From NCBI GenBank assembly GCA_028688145.1, contig JAQTYU010000005.1, positions 111,073 through 175,072 on the forward strand: a DNA stretch of 64,000 nt, read 5' to 3'. The notes under the pieces were generated by a model that ran no database searches, was not told the origin of the DNA, and worked only from the letters and a program-made list of their open reading frames with translations. The DNA comes from Thiotrichaceae bacterium (GTDB taxonomy: Bacteria; Pseudomonadota; Gammaproteobacteria; Beggiatoales; Beggiatoaceae). Within the stretch, counting starts at the first letter, position 1. The number at the start of each line of letters is the position of its first letter. Both the position numbers and the translations under genes were made by a program. This document shows positions 52,136-61,144 of this stretch, in pieces.

Positions 52136-52717
52136 GTGAAAATTCGTCATTATTTGTTGATTATTGCGTGTTTGCATCTCTCTGAAAGCAGTCTTCCTAG
52201 GGAAATAATGGATTGGATTACTGCTATTTCTATGACAGGTAACGAAAAGGAAATGCAAAAACTGCTTGACCATGGCTTCAATATTAATCAGCAGAACAGC
52301 GGAGGAAATACACCACTGCATTATGCTTGTGGCTGGGGATTAAAAGATTCTGAACGTCAGGCAAAAAAGTTTAATATTCCCTTTAATAACCATCTCAAAG
52401 AACATGCGAGTTTTGTGGAATTTTTGCTAGCACATGGTGCAAATCCAAATATCCAAAATAATTATGGCGGTACACCTTTAAGCTCTGCAATTTATCATGG
52501 AAGGGCAGCAACGATAAAACATCTTCTCGATAAGGGCGCTCGGATAAATACCCTTGATCAATATGGCACAACTCCATTAAAGCGAGCTATTTATTTTTGT
52601 TATCAAGATATTATACAACTGTTACTTGAGTTTGGTTCGGACGTAACTGAGGCGAATCGGCAAATTACGCAAGAGATTTTTCTGAAAACATGTACAATCG
52701 TTCATTCTCAAAAATAG
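52136..52717 (+). CDS. Ankyrin-repeat protein
   Basis: A 193-residue protein with a GTG start just after the HD-GYP gene. The first 18 residues (MKIRHYLLIIACLHLSES) look like a signal peptide or anchor. Four ankyrin units follow: MQKLLDHGFNINQQNSGGNT, PLHYACGWG, VEFLLAHGANPNIQNNYGGT, IKHLLDKGARINTLDQYGTT and IQLLLEFGSDV. Such proteins bind other proteins; no partner is indicated. The ribosome site is weak. Confidence 0.75.
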   Translation: MKIRHYLLIIACLHLSESSLPREIMDWITAISMTGNEKEMQKLLDHGFNINQQNSGGNTPLHYACGWGLKDSERQAKKFNIPFNNHLKEHASFVEFLLAHGANPNIQNNYGGTPLSSAIYHGRAATIKHLLDKGARINTLDQYGTTPLKRAIYFCYQDIIQLLLEFGSDVTEANRQITQEIFLKTCTIVHSQK

Positions 52718-52753
52718 CCAATACTAGCAATAGATGCTTACAGAAGAATCTTT

Positions 52754-54340
52754 ATGTCTTTATCATTTAAACAAGTAGTTACGCATTCAACTTTTAAAAT
52801 ATTCTTGTTATTACTGAGTGCCAGTGTACTGTTATATCTAAATTTACAAACTTATGGCATTTGGTTAATGCCTGACTCTTTAAATTACCTTGAAGTGGCT
52901 GAAAACTTAGCCATAGGGAAAGGCTTAGTGTTGGGATACTATGCGCTGACTCCAACCGCTACCACACCACTCACTGCATGGACTCCCTTATATCCTATTG
53001 TATTATCATGGTTTATTCACGGCGAAAATAGTTTATTACAACAAGCTATTTTCCCTGCTCTGTTACTTTATGCTGCCAGTGGTTTGTTATTATTTTTAGT
53101 ATTGAAACATTTTACCAATGTCGCGTGGGCACTGGCAGGCTGTGGCGTTTGGTTGTTGAGCGTGCCTGCTTGGACGGTTTATCACTATGCTTGGAGTGAA
53201 AGCTTATTTATTACGCTGGCTTTACTCGAAACATGGCTATTAACCTTATGGTTTAGCATCCCTTCAGAAAAAGGACGTGGTTACGCCTATTTCATCATCA
53301 TTGCATCAACTGTAGTGATGACCGCACTTTTTTACACCCGCTATATTGGAATCAGCTTTATCCCATTATTCGGTTTGCTGCTATTTTTCCCGACAAAATC
53401 TAAATACACTTATAAATTTTGGTGGTTAGCAGCGGGCATTTGTTATGTTGGTTTAATTAGTTTATGGCTATGGCGAAATGATACGTTGACAGGAACATTG
53501 AGTGGCGCAGTGCGTTCGCCTTCGACAGTTTCATTGTTAGATAATATCAGCAATGTCGGTAACGCTTATTTGCTGATGTTTCCTAGCCATATAATTGGCT
53601 ATCTTGTGAGTAGTTTACTAGCAATACTCATTGTTCTGCGCTTGCGCAAATCGACTGAAACTCCTATGAAAGTTTCACCAGTTCTAGGAGTTACGATAAT
53701 CATCCTCAGTATGGGGGGCTATCTTTTAGTGCTCGTATTACTGAGAACTTGGCAAGAGTTTGATCCTATTGGAGTACGTTTAGTTTCACCCTCAGTTCCC
53801 TTTTTTATTTTCGGATTAATTATTCTTGGTTTTTTATGTTCCCGCTTATCCACCTCATTTGCCTCAATCAGTTTATTTCTAGTGATTTGGATATTGGCAG
53901 CCATCAGTCTTGAAGGGGCAAGAACATATATTGATGCAAGAATGCAATTGTCCAATCATAAGAACTTCCTATTCAAAGACTCACCAACTGAGACCTATAA
54001 TAATTTTTCAGGACTTTCCAGTGATAATTTGTTACCGCATATTATCAATGAGTTAGACAAAACTAACCAAGCTACATTTGTAGTCGAGCAAGTAAAAATA
54101 GCGGCAATCATGCATATTGCATTTGGAAAAAAAGTAAAATTATTGCCTGCTGTGATCAATGAGGCTGAGGTGAAAAAACTAAATCAATTAGGCGAAGGAT
54201 TTCTGATTCTGATGGACACTCAGCGTTTACATCAATATTATCAACAACATTTTAATAAACTGTCTATTTATTCGGGTTATCTCGAAAAAGGCTTTTGGGT
54301 GACGGAATTACCTTTGCCCACAATACCGAAAAATCCATAG
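52754..54340 (+). CDS. Polytopic membrane glycosyltransferase (GT-C, PMT/ArnT-like)
   Basis: A 528-residue protein with about 11 membrane helices. The first loop has MPDSLNYLEVAENLAIGKGL, matching the D-x-x-x-Y-L-x-x-A-x-N-L-x-x-G-K-G pattern of GT-C enzymes, where the Asp is catalytic; TPLTAWTPLYPIVLSWFIHG follows. The C-terminal soluble part (about 385-528) faces the periplasm. Such proteins use lipid-linked sugars to modify proteins or lipid A; donor and acceptor are unknown. Convergent with alr. Confidence 0.82.
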   Translation: MSLSFKQVVTHSTFKIFLLLLSASVLLYLNLQTYGIWLMPDSLNYLEVAENLAIGKGLVLGYYALTPTATTPLTAWTPLYPIVLSWFIHGENSLLQQAIFPALLLYAASGLLLFLVLKHFTNVAWALAGCGVWLLSVPAWTVYHYAWSESLFITLALLETWLLTLWFSIPSEKGRGYAYFIIIASTVVMTALFYTRYIGISFIPLFGLLLFFPTKSKYTYKFWWLAAGICYVGLISLWLWRNDTLTGTLSGAVRSPSTVSLLDNISNVGNAYLLMFPSHIIGYLVSSLLAILIVLRLRKSTETPMKVSPVLGVTIIILSMGGYLLVLVLLRTWQEFDPIGVRLVSPSVPFFIFGLIILGFLCSRLSTSFASISLFLVIWILAAISLEGARTYIDARMQLSNHKNFLFKDSPTETYNNFSGLSSDNLLPHIINELDKTNQATFVVEQVKIAAIMHIAFGKKVKLLPAVINEAEVKKLNQLGEGFLILMDTQRLHQYYQQHFNKLSIYSGYLEKGFWVTELPLPTIPKNP

Positions 54341-54364
54341 ATTTTTTAGATTAGGTGACTTAGC

Positions 54365-55441
54365 TCACCCCCGCCACACCCTAGGCACTCTTGGCGCAAC
54401 ATTACACAACAATTCATAAGCAATGGTCTGCGCGTGTGCCGCAATTTCTTCAATGGGCAAACCCCGCCCCCATAAAATCACAGGGTCACCTGCGCGGGCA
54501 TTGGGTTGGGTGCGTAAATCCACGGTAATCATATCCATAGAAACCCGCCCAATTAAAGGCACACGTCGCCCATTCACTAAAACTGGCGTACCTGTTGGCG
54601 CGTGACGCGGATAACCATCCGCATAACCCACCGCCACCACCCCAATCGGCATGGTTTGCGGACAACGAAAAGTTGCGCCATAGCCAATACTGTCACCTTG
54701 TTTTGCAGTTTTCACACTGATTAAACTGGAATGCAGCGTCATCACGGATTGCAAACCTTCTTGGCTGCCAACAGTATTTGGAAAAGGCGAAGCCCCATAC
54801 AACATAATTCCGGGGCGCACCCAATGCACATGAGCCGTTTCCCACGCCAACACCCCCGCCGAATTCGCCAACGAACCTTCCGTTTTCAAGGCGTTCATCA
54901 AGGTGGTGAATTGTTTAATTTGTTCTCGAGTAGAAACACTGTCGCGCTCGTCGGCACACGCCAAATGACTCATAATCCGCACGCTTGCAAATTGCGGCTG
55001 TAAATGTTTCCACATCGTCGCCACGTCTTTGGGATAAAACCCCAAACGCCGCATTCCCGTATCCACTTTCAGCCAAATATTCAGCGACTGTGCCAACTCA
55101 GGCGATTTTAATAAAATTTCTAATTGTTGAGTGCTGTGCACTGCAATTTGAATATTTTGTTGCGCGATAATTGCCAGTTCATCCGCTTCAAAAAAGCCTT
55201 CTAATAATACAATCGGTTCAACGACTTCCGCAGCCCGCAATTCCAAAGCTTCTTCCAAAGAACACACTGCAAAGGCTTCGACCAATCCCGCCAACGCCTG
55301 CGCCACCTGCACCGCCCCATGTCCATACGCATTGGCTTTTAACACCGCAATGAGCTGTTGTGTTGGCGCACACGCCCGCACGCGCTGCACATTGGCGCGT
55401 AATGCCATCAGGTCAATCATTGCATGGATTGGACGTGCCAT
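54365..55441 (-). CDS. alr: Alanine racemase
   Basis: Start ATG 55441 (MARPIHAMIDL) follows GAGGGATAAA and lies 1 bp after the dnaB stop, so it is coupled to dnaB; a longer frame into dnaB is discarded. The 358-residue enzyme carries the PLP lysine in LIAVLKANAYGHGAVQVAQA (Lys in LKANAYGHG), IWLKVDTGMRRLGF, the catalytic Tyr in SIGYGATFRC and VSMDMITVDL at the C-terminal domain. It makes D-alanine for peptidoglycan. The order dnaB-alr is the conserved gammaproteobacterial arrangement. Confidence 0.95.
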   Translation of the reverse strand: MARPIHAMIDLMALRANVQRVRACAPTQQLIAVLKANAYGHGAVQVAQALAGLVEAFAVCSLEEALELRAAEVVEPIVLLEGFFEADELAIIAQQNIQIAVHSTQQLEILLKSPELAQSLNIWLKVDTGMRRLGFYPKDVATMWKHLQPQFASVRIMSHLACADERDSVSTREQIKQFTTLMNALKTEGSLANSAGVLAWETAHVHWVRPGIMLYGASPFPNTVGSQEGLQSVMTLHSSLISVKTAKQGDSIGYGATFRCPQTMPIGVVAVGYADGYPRHAPTGTPVLVNGRRVPLIGRVSMDMITVDLRTQPNARAGDPVILWGRGLPIEEIAAHAQTIAYELLCNVAPRVPRVWRG

Positions 55442-55442
55442 T

Positions 55443-57683
55443 TTATCCCTCACCGTAGTGGCTAATGTGGTTTTCAAACTTGGTAATATTGCCCAAAAAG
55501 GTTAAACGCACGGTGTCAATTGGACCATTCCGCTGTTTTGCAACGATAATTTCTGCCGTGCCTTTGTCTTCCGTGTCAGGATTATAAACTTCATCGCGGT
55601 AAATAAAAGCGATCACGTCCGCATCTTGCTCAATCGAACCTGATTCACGTAAATCCGACATCACGGGGCGTTTATTGGGGCGTTGTTCCAAACTGCGATT
55701 GAGCTGTGACAGTGCAATCACAGGCACATTCAATTCTTTGGCTAAAGATTTGAGCGAGCGCGAAATTTCCGAAACTTCCACCGCGCGATTTTCCCGATTG
55801 CCAGAACCCTGCATCAGTTGTAAATAGTCGATCACAATTAAGCCGAGTTGCCCTTGTTCACGCGCTAAACGTCGCGCACGCGCCCGTAATTCCGTGGGAT
55901 TGAGTGCGGGGGTTTCGTCGATAAACAGCGGCGTTTCTGAAAGCACGGTAATTGCCGAAGTTAAACGCGGCCAGTCATCATCTTCTAATTTTCCCGTGCG
56001 CACTTTTTGCAAATTAATCCGCGAAAATGAGGAAATCACCCGCATAATCAACTGGTCACTGGACATTTCCATACTGAAAATGCCGACGGGGAGTTTAGTG
56101 TGTAAGGCGACATTTTCTGCAATATTCATAGCAAACGTGGTGTTATGCACACAAATATCATTCGCAACAAAATTATGGGTGTCAGGAATGGTCAAATCAT
56201 AAACTTGTTTATTTCCAACTGACTGAATTGAATAAATTTCATCCCAGTAAATTTCGCATTCATTGGCTTGTTGCCATAACAAATTAGCTAAACTGGGCGG
56301 CTGTAATTCAGGGGCTGCATAAGCACTATGAACCTGCGCTAATAGCTGTTGTTCTTGTAATAAGGGTAATTCGGCAGGCAAGGGCTGTGCTAACCAAATT
56401 TTATAAATTAAGCATTGAATTGAGTAAAAATCTTCAATGCTTAGTGTATAGGTTTTTTTATGTTTTCCTAAATGGCTAAGAATGCCAAAACGTAACCATA
56501 AATGCTGCAATTGGCGGGCGAAACGCTCGTGTTTGCTCAGATAATGCAGTGGATTTTCAGGTTCATTATTTAAAATTAATTGTTTTAAAAAATAAGCTAA
56601 TTCAGTTTGTGGCAGTTGAAAAATCGCATCGGGAATTTTTTTGGTTTTGCGTGCGCATTTTTTCGCGAATTTATCCAGTGTCGGCAAATCTAATGCCTGC
56701 GTGCCAAACACGTTTAATAAACGCGGCACGGCAATGCGCACGCCTTTTTGCAAGCTGGCGAGCGGTTTCCAGCCTTCTAAAGTCAAAAAAGGATGCGGCA
56801 AAGTGCTTTCCACCGTGCGCCCAGAACGGGTGGTGACGCGATAAACAGGCTTAATGCCATCGTCAATAAATGCGCTGGGCTGAGTAAAACTGAATTTATT
56901 ATGAGAATTTAGCGTTAATAATTCGGCATGTTGCTGCTGATATAAGCTTTCAATGGTGGCGAGTCTGCCATCTGACAGTAAAATTTCTGAGTCGGCACTG
57001 AGACATTTCCCCATCGAGGGGCGACCTGCAATAATAATTAAATCAGAGCGTTGCAAACCACTGGTGAGATTATCAAAATCTGTGAAGCCTGTGGGTACGC
57101 CGGTAATGGTTTCTTCATTTTGATATAAAGCATCGATGCGGTCTAAAGTTTCGGCAAGCAAATCACGCACGGGTACAAAGCCATTTTTATTACGTGAACC
57201 TTGTTCTGCAATTTCAAAAACTTGTCTTTCGGCAACATCTAATAATTCGGAGGTGCTGCGCCCATTGGTTTGAAAAGCACTGCTCGCGATTTCGCCTCCC
57301 ACACGCACCAGTTGGCGCAAGATGGAACGTTCGCGCACGATGTCGGCATAAGCAACAATATTGGCAGCACTGGGGGTATTTTTTGCCAACATCCCGAGAT
57401 AGCTTAAACCGCCAACCAGCTCGAGTTTGCTTTGTTGCCCTAGCCATTCGGATAAGGTAATCACGTCGCTGGGATTGCCCGTTTCGGACAGGGTTTTAAT
57501 CGCTTGGAAAATTAATTGATGGTCACGACGGTAAAAATCTTTTTCAGTCAGGCGGTCGGAAATGGAAAACCAAGCCTCATTACTCAACATCAAGCCACCG
57601 AGCACGGATTGCTCAGCTTCGATGGAATGCGGGGGGACCTTTAGGGAGTCTACAGAGGGGGGGGAAGAAGCTGACTCCTGCAT
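55443..57683 (-). CDS. dnaB: Replicative DNA helicase DnaB with intein
   Basis: ATG 57683 (MQESASS) is taken; a TTG 12 bp upstream is an alternative. About 458 residues remain once the intein is removed, near E. coli DnaB (471). N-terminal domain: PPHSIEAEQSVLGGLMLSNE; linker; then the RecA-like helicase: TGVPTGFTDFDNLTSGLQRS, Walker A GRPSMGK interrupted and resumed as TTFAMNIAENVAL, Walker B LIVIDYLQLMQG, and ALSQLNRSLEQRPNKRPVMS with SGSIEQDADVIAFIYRDE. DnaB unwinds DNA at the fork. It can work only after protein splicing restores the ATP site. The gene follows rplI and is coupled to alr. Confidence 0.95.
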   Translation of the reverse strand: MQESASSPPSVDSLKVPPHSIEAEQSVLGGLMLSNEAWFSISDRLTEKDFYRRDHQLIFQAIKTLSETGNPSDVITLSEWLGQQSKLELVGGLSYLGMLAKNTPSAANIVAYADIVRERSILRQLVRVGGEIASSAFQTNGRSTSELLDVAERQVFEIAEQGSRNKNGFVPVRDLLAETLDRIDALYQNEETITGVPTGFTDFDNLTSGLQRSDLIIIAGRPSMGKCLSADSEILLSDGRLATIESLYQQQHAELLTLNSHNKFSFTQPSAFIDDGIKPVYRVTTRSGRTVESTLPHPFLTLEGWKPLASLQKGVRIAVPRLLNVFGTQALDLPTLDKFAKKCARKTKKIPDAIFQLPQTELAYFLKQLILNNEPENPLHYLSKHERFARQLQHLWLRFGILSHLGKHKKTYTLSIEDFYSIQCLIYKIWLAQPLPAELPLLQEQQLLAQVHSAYAAPELQPPSLANLLWQQANECEIYWDEIYSIQSVGNKQVYDLTIPDTHNFVANDICVHNTTFAMNIAENVALHTKLPVGIFSMEMSSDQLIMRVISSFSRINLQKVRTGKLEDDDWPRLTSAITVLSETPLFIDETPALNPTELRARARRLAREQGQLGLIVIDYLQLMQGSGNRENRAVEVSEISRSLKSLAKELNVPVIALSQLNRSLEQRPNKRPVMSDLRESGSIEQDADVIAFIYRDEVYNPDTEDKGTAEIIVAKQRNGPIDTVRLTFLGNITKFENHISHYGEG
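56142..57005 (-). other. Intein inserted in DnaB Walker A motif
   Basis: A 288-residue in-frame insertion between GRPSMGK and TTFAMN. It starts with Cys (CLSADSEILLSDGRLATIES, block A), has block B in VESTLPHPFLTLEGWKPLAS (T-x-x-H), and ends VYDLTIPDTHNFVANDICVH plus Asn (blocks F and G), with Thr as the first residue after it. These are all residues needed for class 1 splicing. The middle (about 100-250) has IPDAIFQLPQTELAYFLKQL, like the C-terminal half of a LAGLIDADG endonuclease, but no LAGLIDADG motif. The nuclease is therefore probably degenerate. Confidence 0.93.
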
Positions 57684-57755
57684 GATAGGTAACAAACGTT
57701 GTCAGTGAGAGGAGTTAGAGAGGGAGGTAAGGCAATGCCCTACCTCCTTGCAACA

Positions 57756-58214
57756 TTAGGCTTCAGCAACGACTTGGATTTTCACCATCGCGTTGACATC
57801 GGTGTGCAGATGTACTTCAACATCGTACTCACCAATATGACGGATATGTCCGTGACCAATGCTTAAACGCACTTCATGCTTGCTCAATTCTACGCCAGCA
57901 GCAGACACTGCTTTAGCGATGTCAGGCGCGCTGACAGAACCGAACAATTTACCTTCAGTACCCACTTTGCTGGGGATTGCAACCACAGCCAAAGCTTCAA
58001 GTTTAGCGGCGCGAGCTTGCGCTGCGGCTAAAGCGTCTTGTTGGGTTTTTTCTAATTCGGCACGACGTGCTTCAAACGCAGCTAAATTAGCCACGGTTGC
58101 AGAGGCTGCCTTGCCGGTAGGAATTAGGAAATTACGACCGTAGCCGGGTTTAACGTCGACTTTATCGCCTAAATTGCCTAAGTTTTTAACTTTTTCTAGA
58201 AGAATGACTTCCAT
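57756..58214 (-). CDS. rplI: 50S ribosomal protein bL9
   Basis: A 152-residue L9. [20 protein letters not shown] then [20 protein letters not shown] form the N-terminal rRNA-binding domain; the long linking helix runs about 45-75 ([20 protein letters not shown]), and the C-terminal domain ends at [12 protein letters not shown]. Length matches E. coli L9 (149). It binds 23S rRNA near the L1 stalk. Third gene in the rpsF-rpsR-rplI-dnaB-alr order. Confidence 0.97.
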   Translation of the reverse strand: MEVILLEKVKNLGNLGDKVDVKPGYGRNFLIPTGKAASATVANLAAFEARRAELEKTQQDALAAAQARAAKLEALAVVAIPSKVGTEGKLFGSVSAPDIAKAVSAAGVELSKHEVRLSIGHGHIRHIGEYDVEVHLHTDVNAMVKIQVVAEA

Positions 58215-58243
58215 GATAAACCTCTCGCTGGACGATGCGCTAT

Positions 58244-58471
58244 TTATTCGTGCGCGTCGGAATAGGGCAACAAGGCTAAGTAGCGAGCGCGTTTGATAGC
58301 GCGAGCTAATTGGCGTTGATAACGTGCTTTCGTTCCAGTAATACGGCTAGGAACAATTTTGCCCGTTTCGGAGACGTAGCTTTTGAGAGTGTTTAAATCT
58401 TTGTAATCGATTTCTTCAACGGCTTCAGCGGTGAAACGGCAGTACTTTTTACGACGGAAAAAACGTGACAT
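58244..58471 (-). CDS. rpsR: 30S ribosomal protein bS18
   Basis: A 75-residue S18: [40 protein letters not shown] and [20 protein letters not shown] are the family blocks, ending in LALLPYSD. It pairs with S6 on the 30S platform. It lies 17 bp after rpsF; the priB gene that sits between them in E. coli is absent. Confidence 0.97.
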   Translation of the reverse strand: MSRFFRRKKYCRFTAEAVEEIDYKDLNTLKSYVSETGKIVPSRITGTKARYQRQLARAIKRARYLALLPYSDAHE

Positions 58472-58488
58472 AACGTGTCTCTACCTGG

Positions 58489-58899
58489 TTAGTTGGGCGC
58501 AACTTCTTCGTCAAAAAACTCTTCATCCCCGTCATCTCCACCGATAGAATCATCGCTGGCAGCTTGGGCTTCTTTTTCTTCACGAGCTTTGCTCAGGAAG
58601 GAAGCTTCGGTGATGGCCTTTTTGCAGACGATAACCAGATTACGAATCACGGCATCGTTGAAGCGGAAAGCACTGGTCAATTCGTTTAAGACATCGGTGC
58701 TACATTCGATGTTCATTAACACGTAGTGAGCTTTGTGTACTTTGTTGATTGGGTAGGCTAATTGACGACGGCCCCAATCTTCGAGACGGTGGATAACCCC
58801 TGCTTTGCCTTCGATCATGGTGCGATAGCGTTCGATCATGGCGGGGACTTGTTCACTTTGATCTGGGTGAACTAAGAAAACTACTTCGTAGTGCTTCAT
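58489..58899 (-). CDS. rpsF: 30S ribosomal protein bS6
   Basis: A 136-residue S6: [40 protein letters not shown] and [20 protein letters not shown], with an acidic C-terminal tail ([17 protein letters not shown]) as in many proteobacteria. It partners S18 on the small subunit. AAGGAG precedes the ATG. The leader (58900-58990) may carry the S6:S18 autoregulatory structure; a hairpin with GCCTTA...TAAGGC arms is visible, but I could not confirm it. Confidence 0.96.
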   Translation of the reverse strand: MKHYEVVFLVHPDQSEQVPAMIERYRTMIEGKAGVIHRLEDWGRRQLAYPINKVHKAHYVLMNIECSTDVLNELTSAFRFNDAVIRNLVIVCKKAITEASFLSKAREEKEAQAASDDSIGGDDGDEEFFDEEVAPN

Positions 58900-58995
58900 G
58901 AAACTCCTTACGGATTCAAGCAGCCTTAAACTTACAATCTTAAAATTAAGCGTAAGGCAAGGAGGTGAATGATTAGGTGTAATTGAAAGGCGGAA

Positions 58996-59024
58996 ATTAT
59001 ACGCAAAAATCGATTCTACAGCAA
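58996..59024 (-). promoter_or_regulatory. Sigma-70 promoter for the rpsF operon
   Basis: Minus strand: TTGCTG (59019-59024), 17-bp spacer, TATAAT (58996-59001). It lies about 100 bp before rpsF and leaves a leader long enough for regulation. Confidence 0.65.
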
Positions 59025-59100
59025 CTCAATAAGTTAGTTTGGTTTAAATCTTATTTTTAGTGTGTGCAATAGTTGAATATTTTCTTCATATTAGGGGGGT

Positions 59101-59401
59101 AATCCTGCTTAATTCGGATAATCCTGTAAATCCTGATTCAGACCATAAAATAACTAAAATCTTTAGCACTGCCTTTCATTTTAATCTGTTTGATCGACCT
59201 GAAAAAAGTCAAGTAGGGTGGGCATCGCCCACCGTTATGTACGGCACTATCAAATCTTGGTGGGCAGTGCCCACCCTACAATAACTAAAAATTAATCCTG
59301 CTTAATTCGGATAATCCTGTCAATCCTGATTCAGACCACAATATAACTAAAATCCTTAGCACTACTTTTCATTTTAATCTGTTTGAGGTATCTGAAAAAG
59401 A
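59101..59401. repeat. Direct repeat pair flanking a 67-bp hairpin element
   Basis: Two copies of about 105 bp, 59101-59208 and 59294-59401, both beginning aatcctgcttaattcggata and running through ttttaatctgtttga; they differ at scattered bases. Between them, 59213-59279 is a near-perfect palindrome with ends GTAGGGTGGGCA and TGCCCACCCTAC, the form of a small non-autonomous element. A partial copy of the direct repeat lies at 9902-9935. This accounts for most of the gene-free stretch before the 59461 gene. Confidence 0.85.
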
Positions 59402-59460
59402 AACTATTCCAGCATGTTTTTGATTTGATATACTGTGACAAAAGCTATGGAGAACTGTTC

Positions 59461-61137
59461 ATGTATGGTTTTTTGCGTATTCCTGCGTGTCGTTTAGAAA
59501 AAAGCGATAGTTTGAGCTATCAAAAAAGCTATTGTGGTCAATGTGCTGCTTTACAGCAGCATTTTGGTTATACCGCCCGAGCGACGGTATCATACGATAT
59601 GACTTTGATTGGTTTGTTGATTGATGCTCAAACTCCTACGCCACAGGTAGAAACGACAGCGTGGTGTGCAATGTTTCCGCACAAAGTGCCTGTGTATCGT
59701 CCTGATTCGCAAGCGCAAAGTATTGCTGCTGCGTTGTCTGTGATGTTGTTATATGCAAAATTAAGCGATGCTTTGCAGGAAAAACCTTCTGTTTTCAAGA
59801 AGTTATTTTTGCGGATGTATCAACCAAAATTTACAACAGCGCGACATATTTTAGAAACCGCAGGTTTTCCAAGTCATGCGATGGATCGTTTATTAGCGGC
59901 TCAGGCAGAAATTGAAACACAGCAAAACTGTGGATTGCAGGCGTATGCTGAGCCTTCTGCACAGTTTTGTGGAGAAATGTTTCAATTTACGGCGGAGTTA
60001 GCGGGTGTTCCAGAAAATGCAGCGATTTTATATAAAATTGGTTATCACATTGGGCGCGTGATTTATTTAACGGACAGTTGCATTGATATAGCAGATGATA
60101 AGGCTAAACAGCAGTTTAATGCTTTGCTGGCGGCGCATTTGGAAGGGGAACAGTTGCGTAGTGATGCACAGCAGGAAATTGTGTTTTTGGTGAGTGAGTC
60201 TTTGCAACAATTACAAATTTTGTTGGGGCAATTACGTTTATATAAACATGAACATTTGATTACTGGAATTGTGTTACAGGGATTTCCTGCACGTTTGCAT
60301 CAACAGGTGCAGCGCAGTTTCCAAAAATTACGTAAAAGTAAGCTGTTTTCTGGGCATTATCTGCCTCATGCGGCATTGACTTCCGTGTTGTGTTTATTTG
60401 CGACTGAAGCGAATGCGGCGGGGTGGGTGTGGGGAAAGGATGAGAATACATGTAAAACATATGGTTTTTCTTGTGCTTCTTTTTTTTCAGGACTAGATTG
60501 TATTCATTCAGTGGATGCATGTTGTAACCCATTTGTGATTAGTATTAATTTGAAGGAAGGGGAGAATCTATGCCTGTTTTATGGTTGTCAAAGCCCCAAA
60601 TGGATTTTTACAGCAGGGCTATTTTTGAGTGATTTTAAATATCCAGCAGATAGAGAGTTTCAAAGTGTTTTTATCCCGATGTTTCTGATAGCCAGTGTTA
60701 TAGTTATTCTTTGGCTACCCATTCAATTAATATCAGATAGTATTAACTATGTGAAAACTCAGGCTGCTCAAACTGAAACTCAAACCTTTATTAAAAAAAC
60801 CACGCCTGAATTATCAGCCCGAATAAATGAGATGGGTAAAATGCTCACTCAGGCAGAGAGTGAGCTTAAACGTTTAGAAGACATAAAAACTAACTATCCA
60901 CGACAACAATCTTTAGTGCAACCCCGCATTCAAAGTTGGCAACAAGTACAAAAACAACTGCTAGACACGCAAAAACAAATCGAGCTACAAACGGAACGTG
61001 CCTTTGTAGTTTATCAAGTGAATCAAGGTTCACAAGATTTTGAGAAAGTCGCCCAAGGTTTAGTAAAACAAGCTGATGAAGCTCTTAACATGGCAAAACA
61101 AATCGAATCCGCAGTAAAAGAAACAATTCCACGCTGA
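59461..61137 (+). CDS. DUF5685-like protein fused to membrane and coiled-coil region
   Basis: Start ATG 59461 is chosen because GGAGAACTGTTC precedes it; the frame is open back to 59383 but that part overlaps repeat DNA. The 558-residue protein starts MYGFLRIPACRLEKSDSLSY, then KSYCGQCAALQQHFGY (Cys25-x2-Cys28) and SYDMTLIGLLIDAQ, as in DUF5685 proteins, with an Asp-rich helix near 205-213 (TDSCIDIADD). The family is about 300 residues; here a hydrophobic segment (about 303-323), a Cys-rich section (seven Cys, about 331-376), a clear membrane helix (about 404-424) and a long coiled coil (435-555) follow. Likely inner membrane, coiled coil inside. Function unknown. The next gene starts 7 bp later. 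Confidence 0.78.
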   Translation: MYGFLRIPACRLEKSDSLSYQKSYCGQCAALQQHFGYTARATVSYDMTLIGLLIDAQTPTPQVETTAWCAMFPHKVPVYRPDSQAQSIAAALSVMLLYAKLSDALQEKPSVFKKLFLRMYQPKFTTARHILETAGFPSHAMDRLLAAQAEIETQQNCGLQAYAEPSAQFCGEMFQFTAELAGVPENAAILYKIGYHIGRVIYLTDSCIDIADDKAKQQFNALLAAHLEGEQLRSDAQQEIVFLVSESLQQLQILLGQLRLYKHEHLITGIVLQGFPARLHQQVQRSFQKLRKSKLFSGHYLPHAALTSVLCLFATEANAAGWVWGKDENTCKTYGFSCASFFSGLDCIHSVDACCNPFVISINLKEGENLCLFYGCQSPKWIFTAGLFLSDFKYPADREFQSVFIPMFLIASVIVILWLPIQLISDSINYVKTQAAQTETQTFIKKTTPELSARINEMGKMLTQAESELKRLEDIKTNYPRQQSLVQPRIQSWQQVQKQLLDTQKQIELQTERAFVVYQVNQGSQDFEKVAQGLVKQADEALNMAKQIESAVKETIPR

Positions 61138-61144
61138 CATCAAC

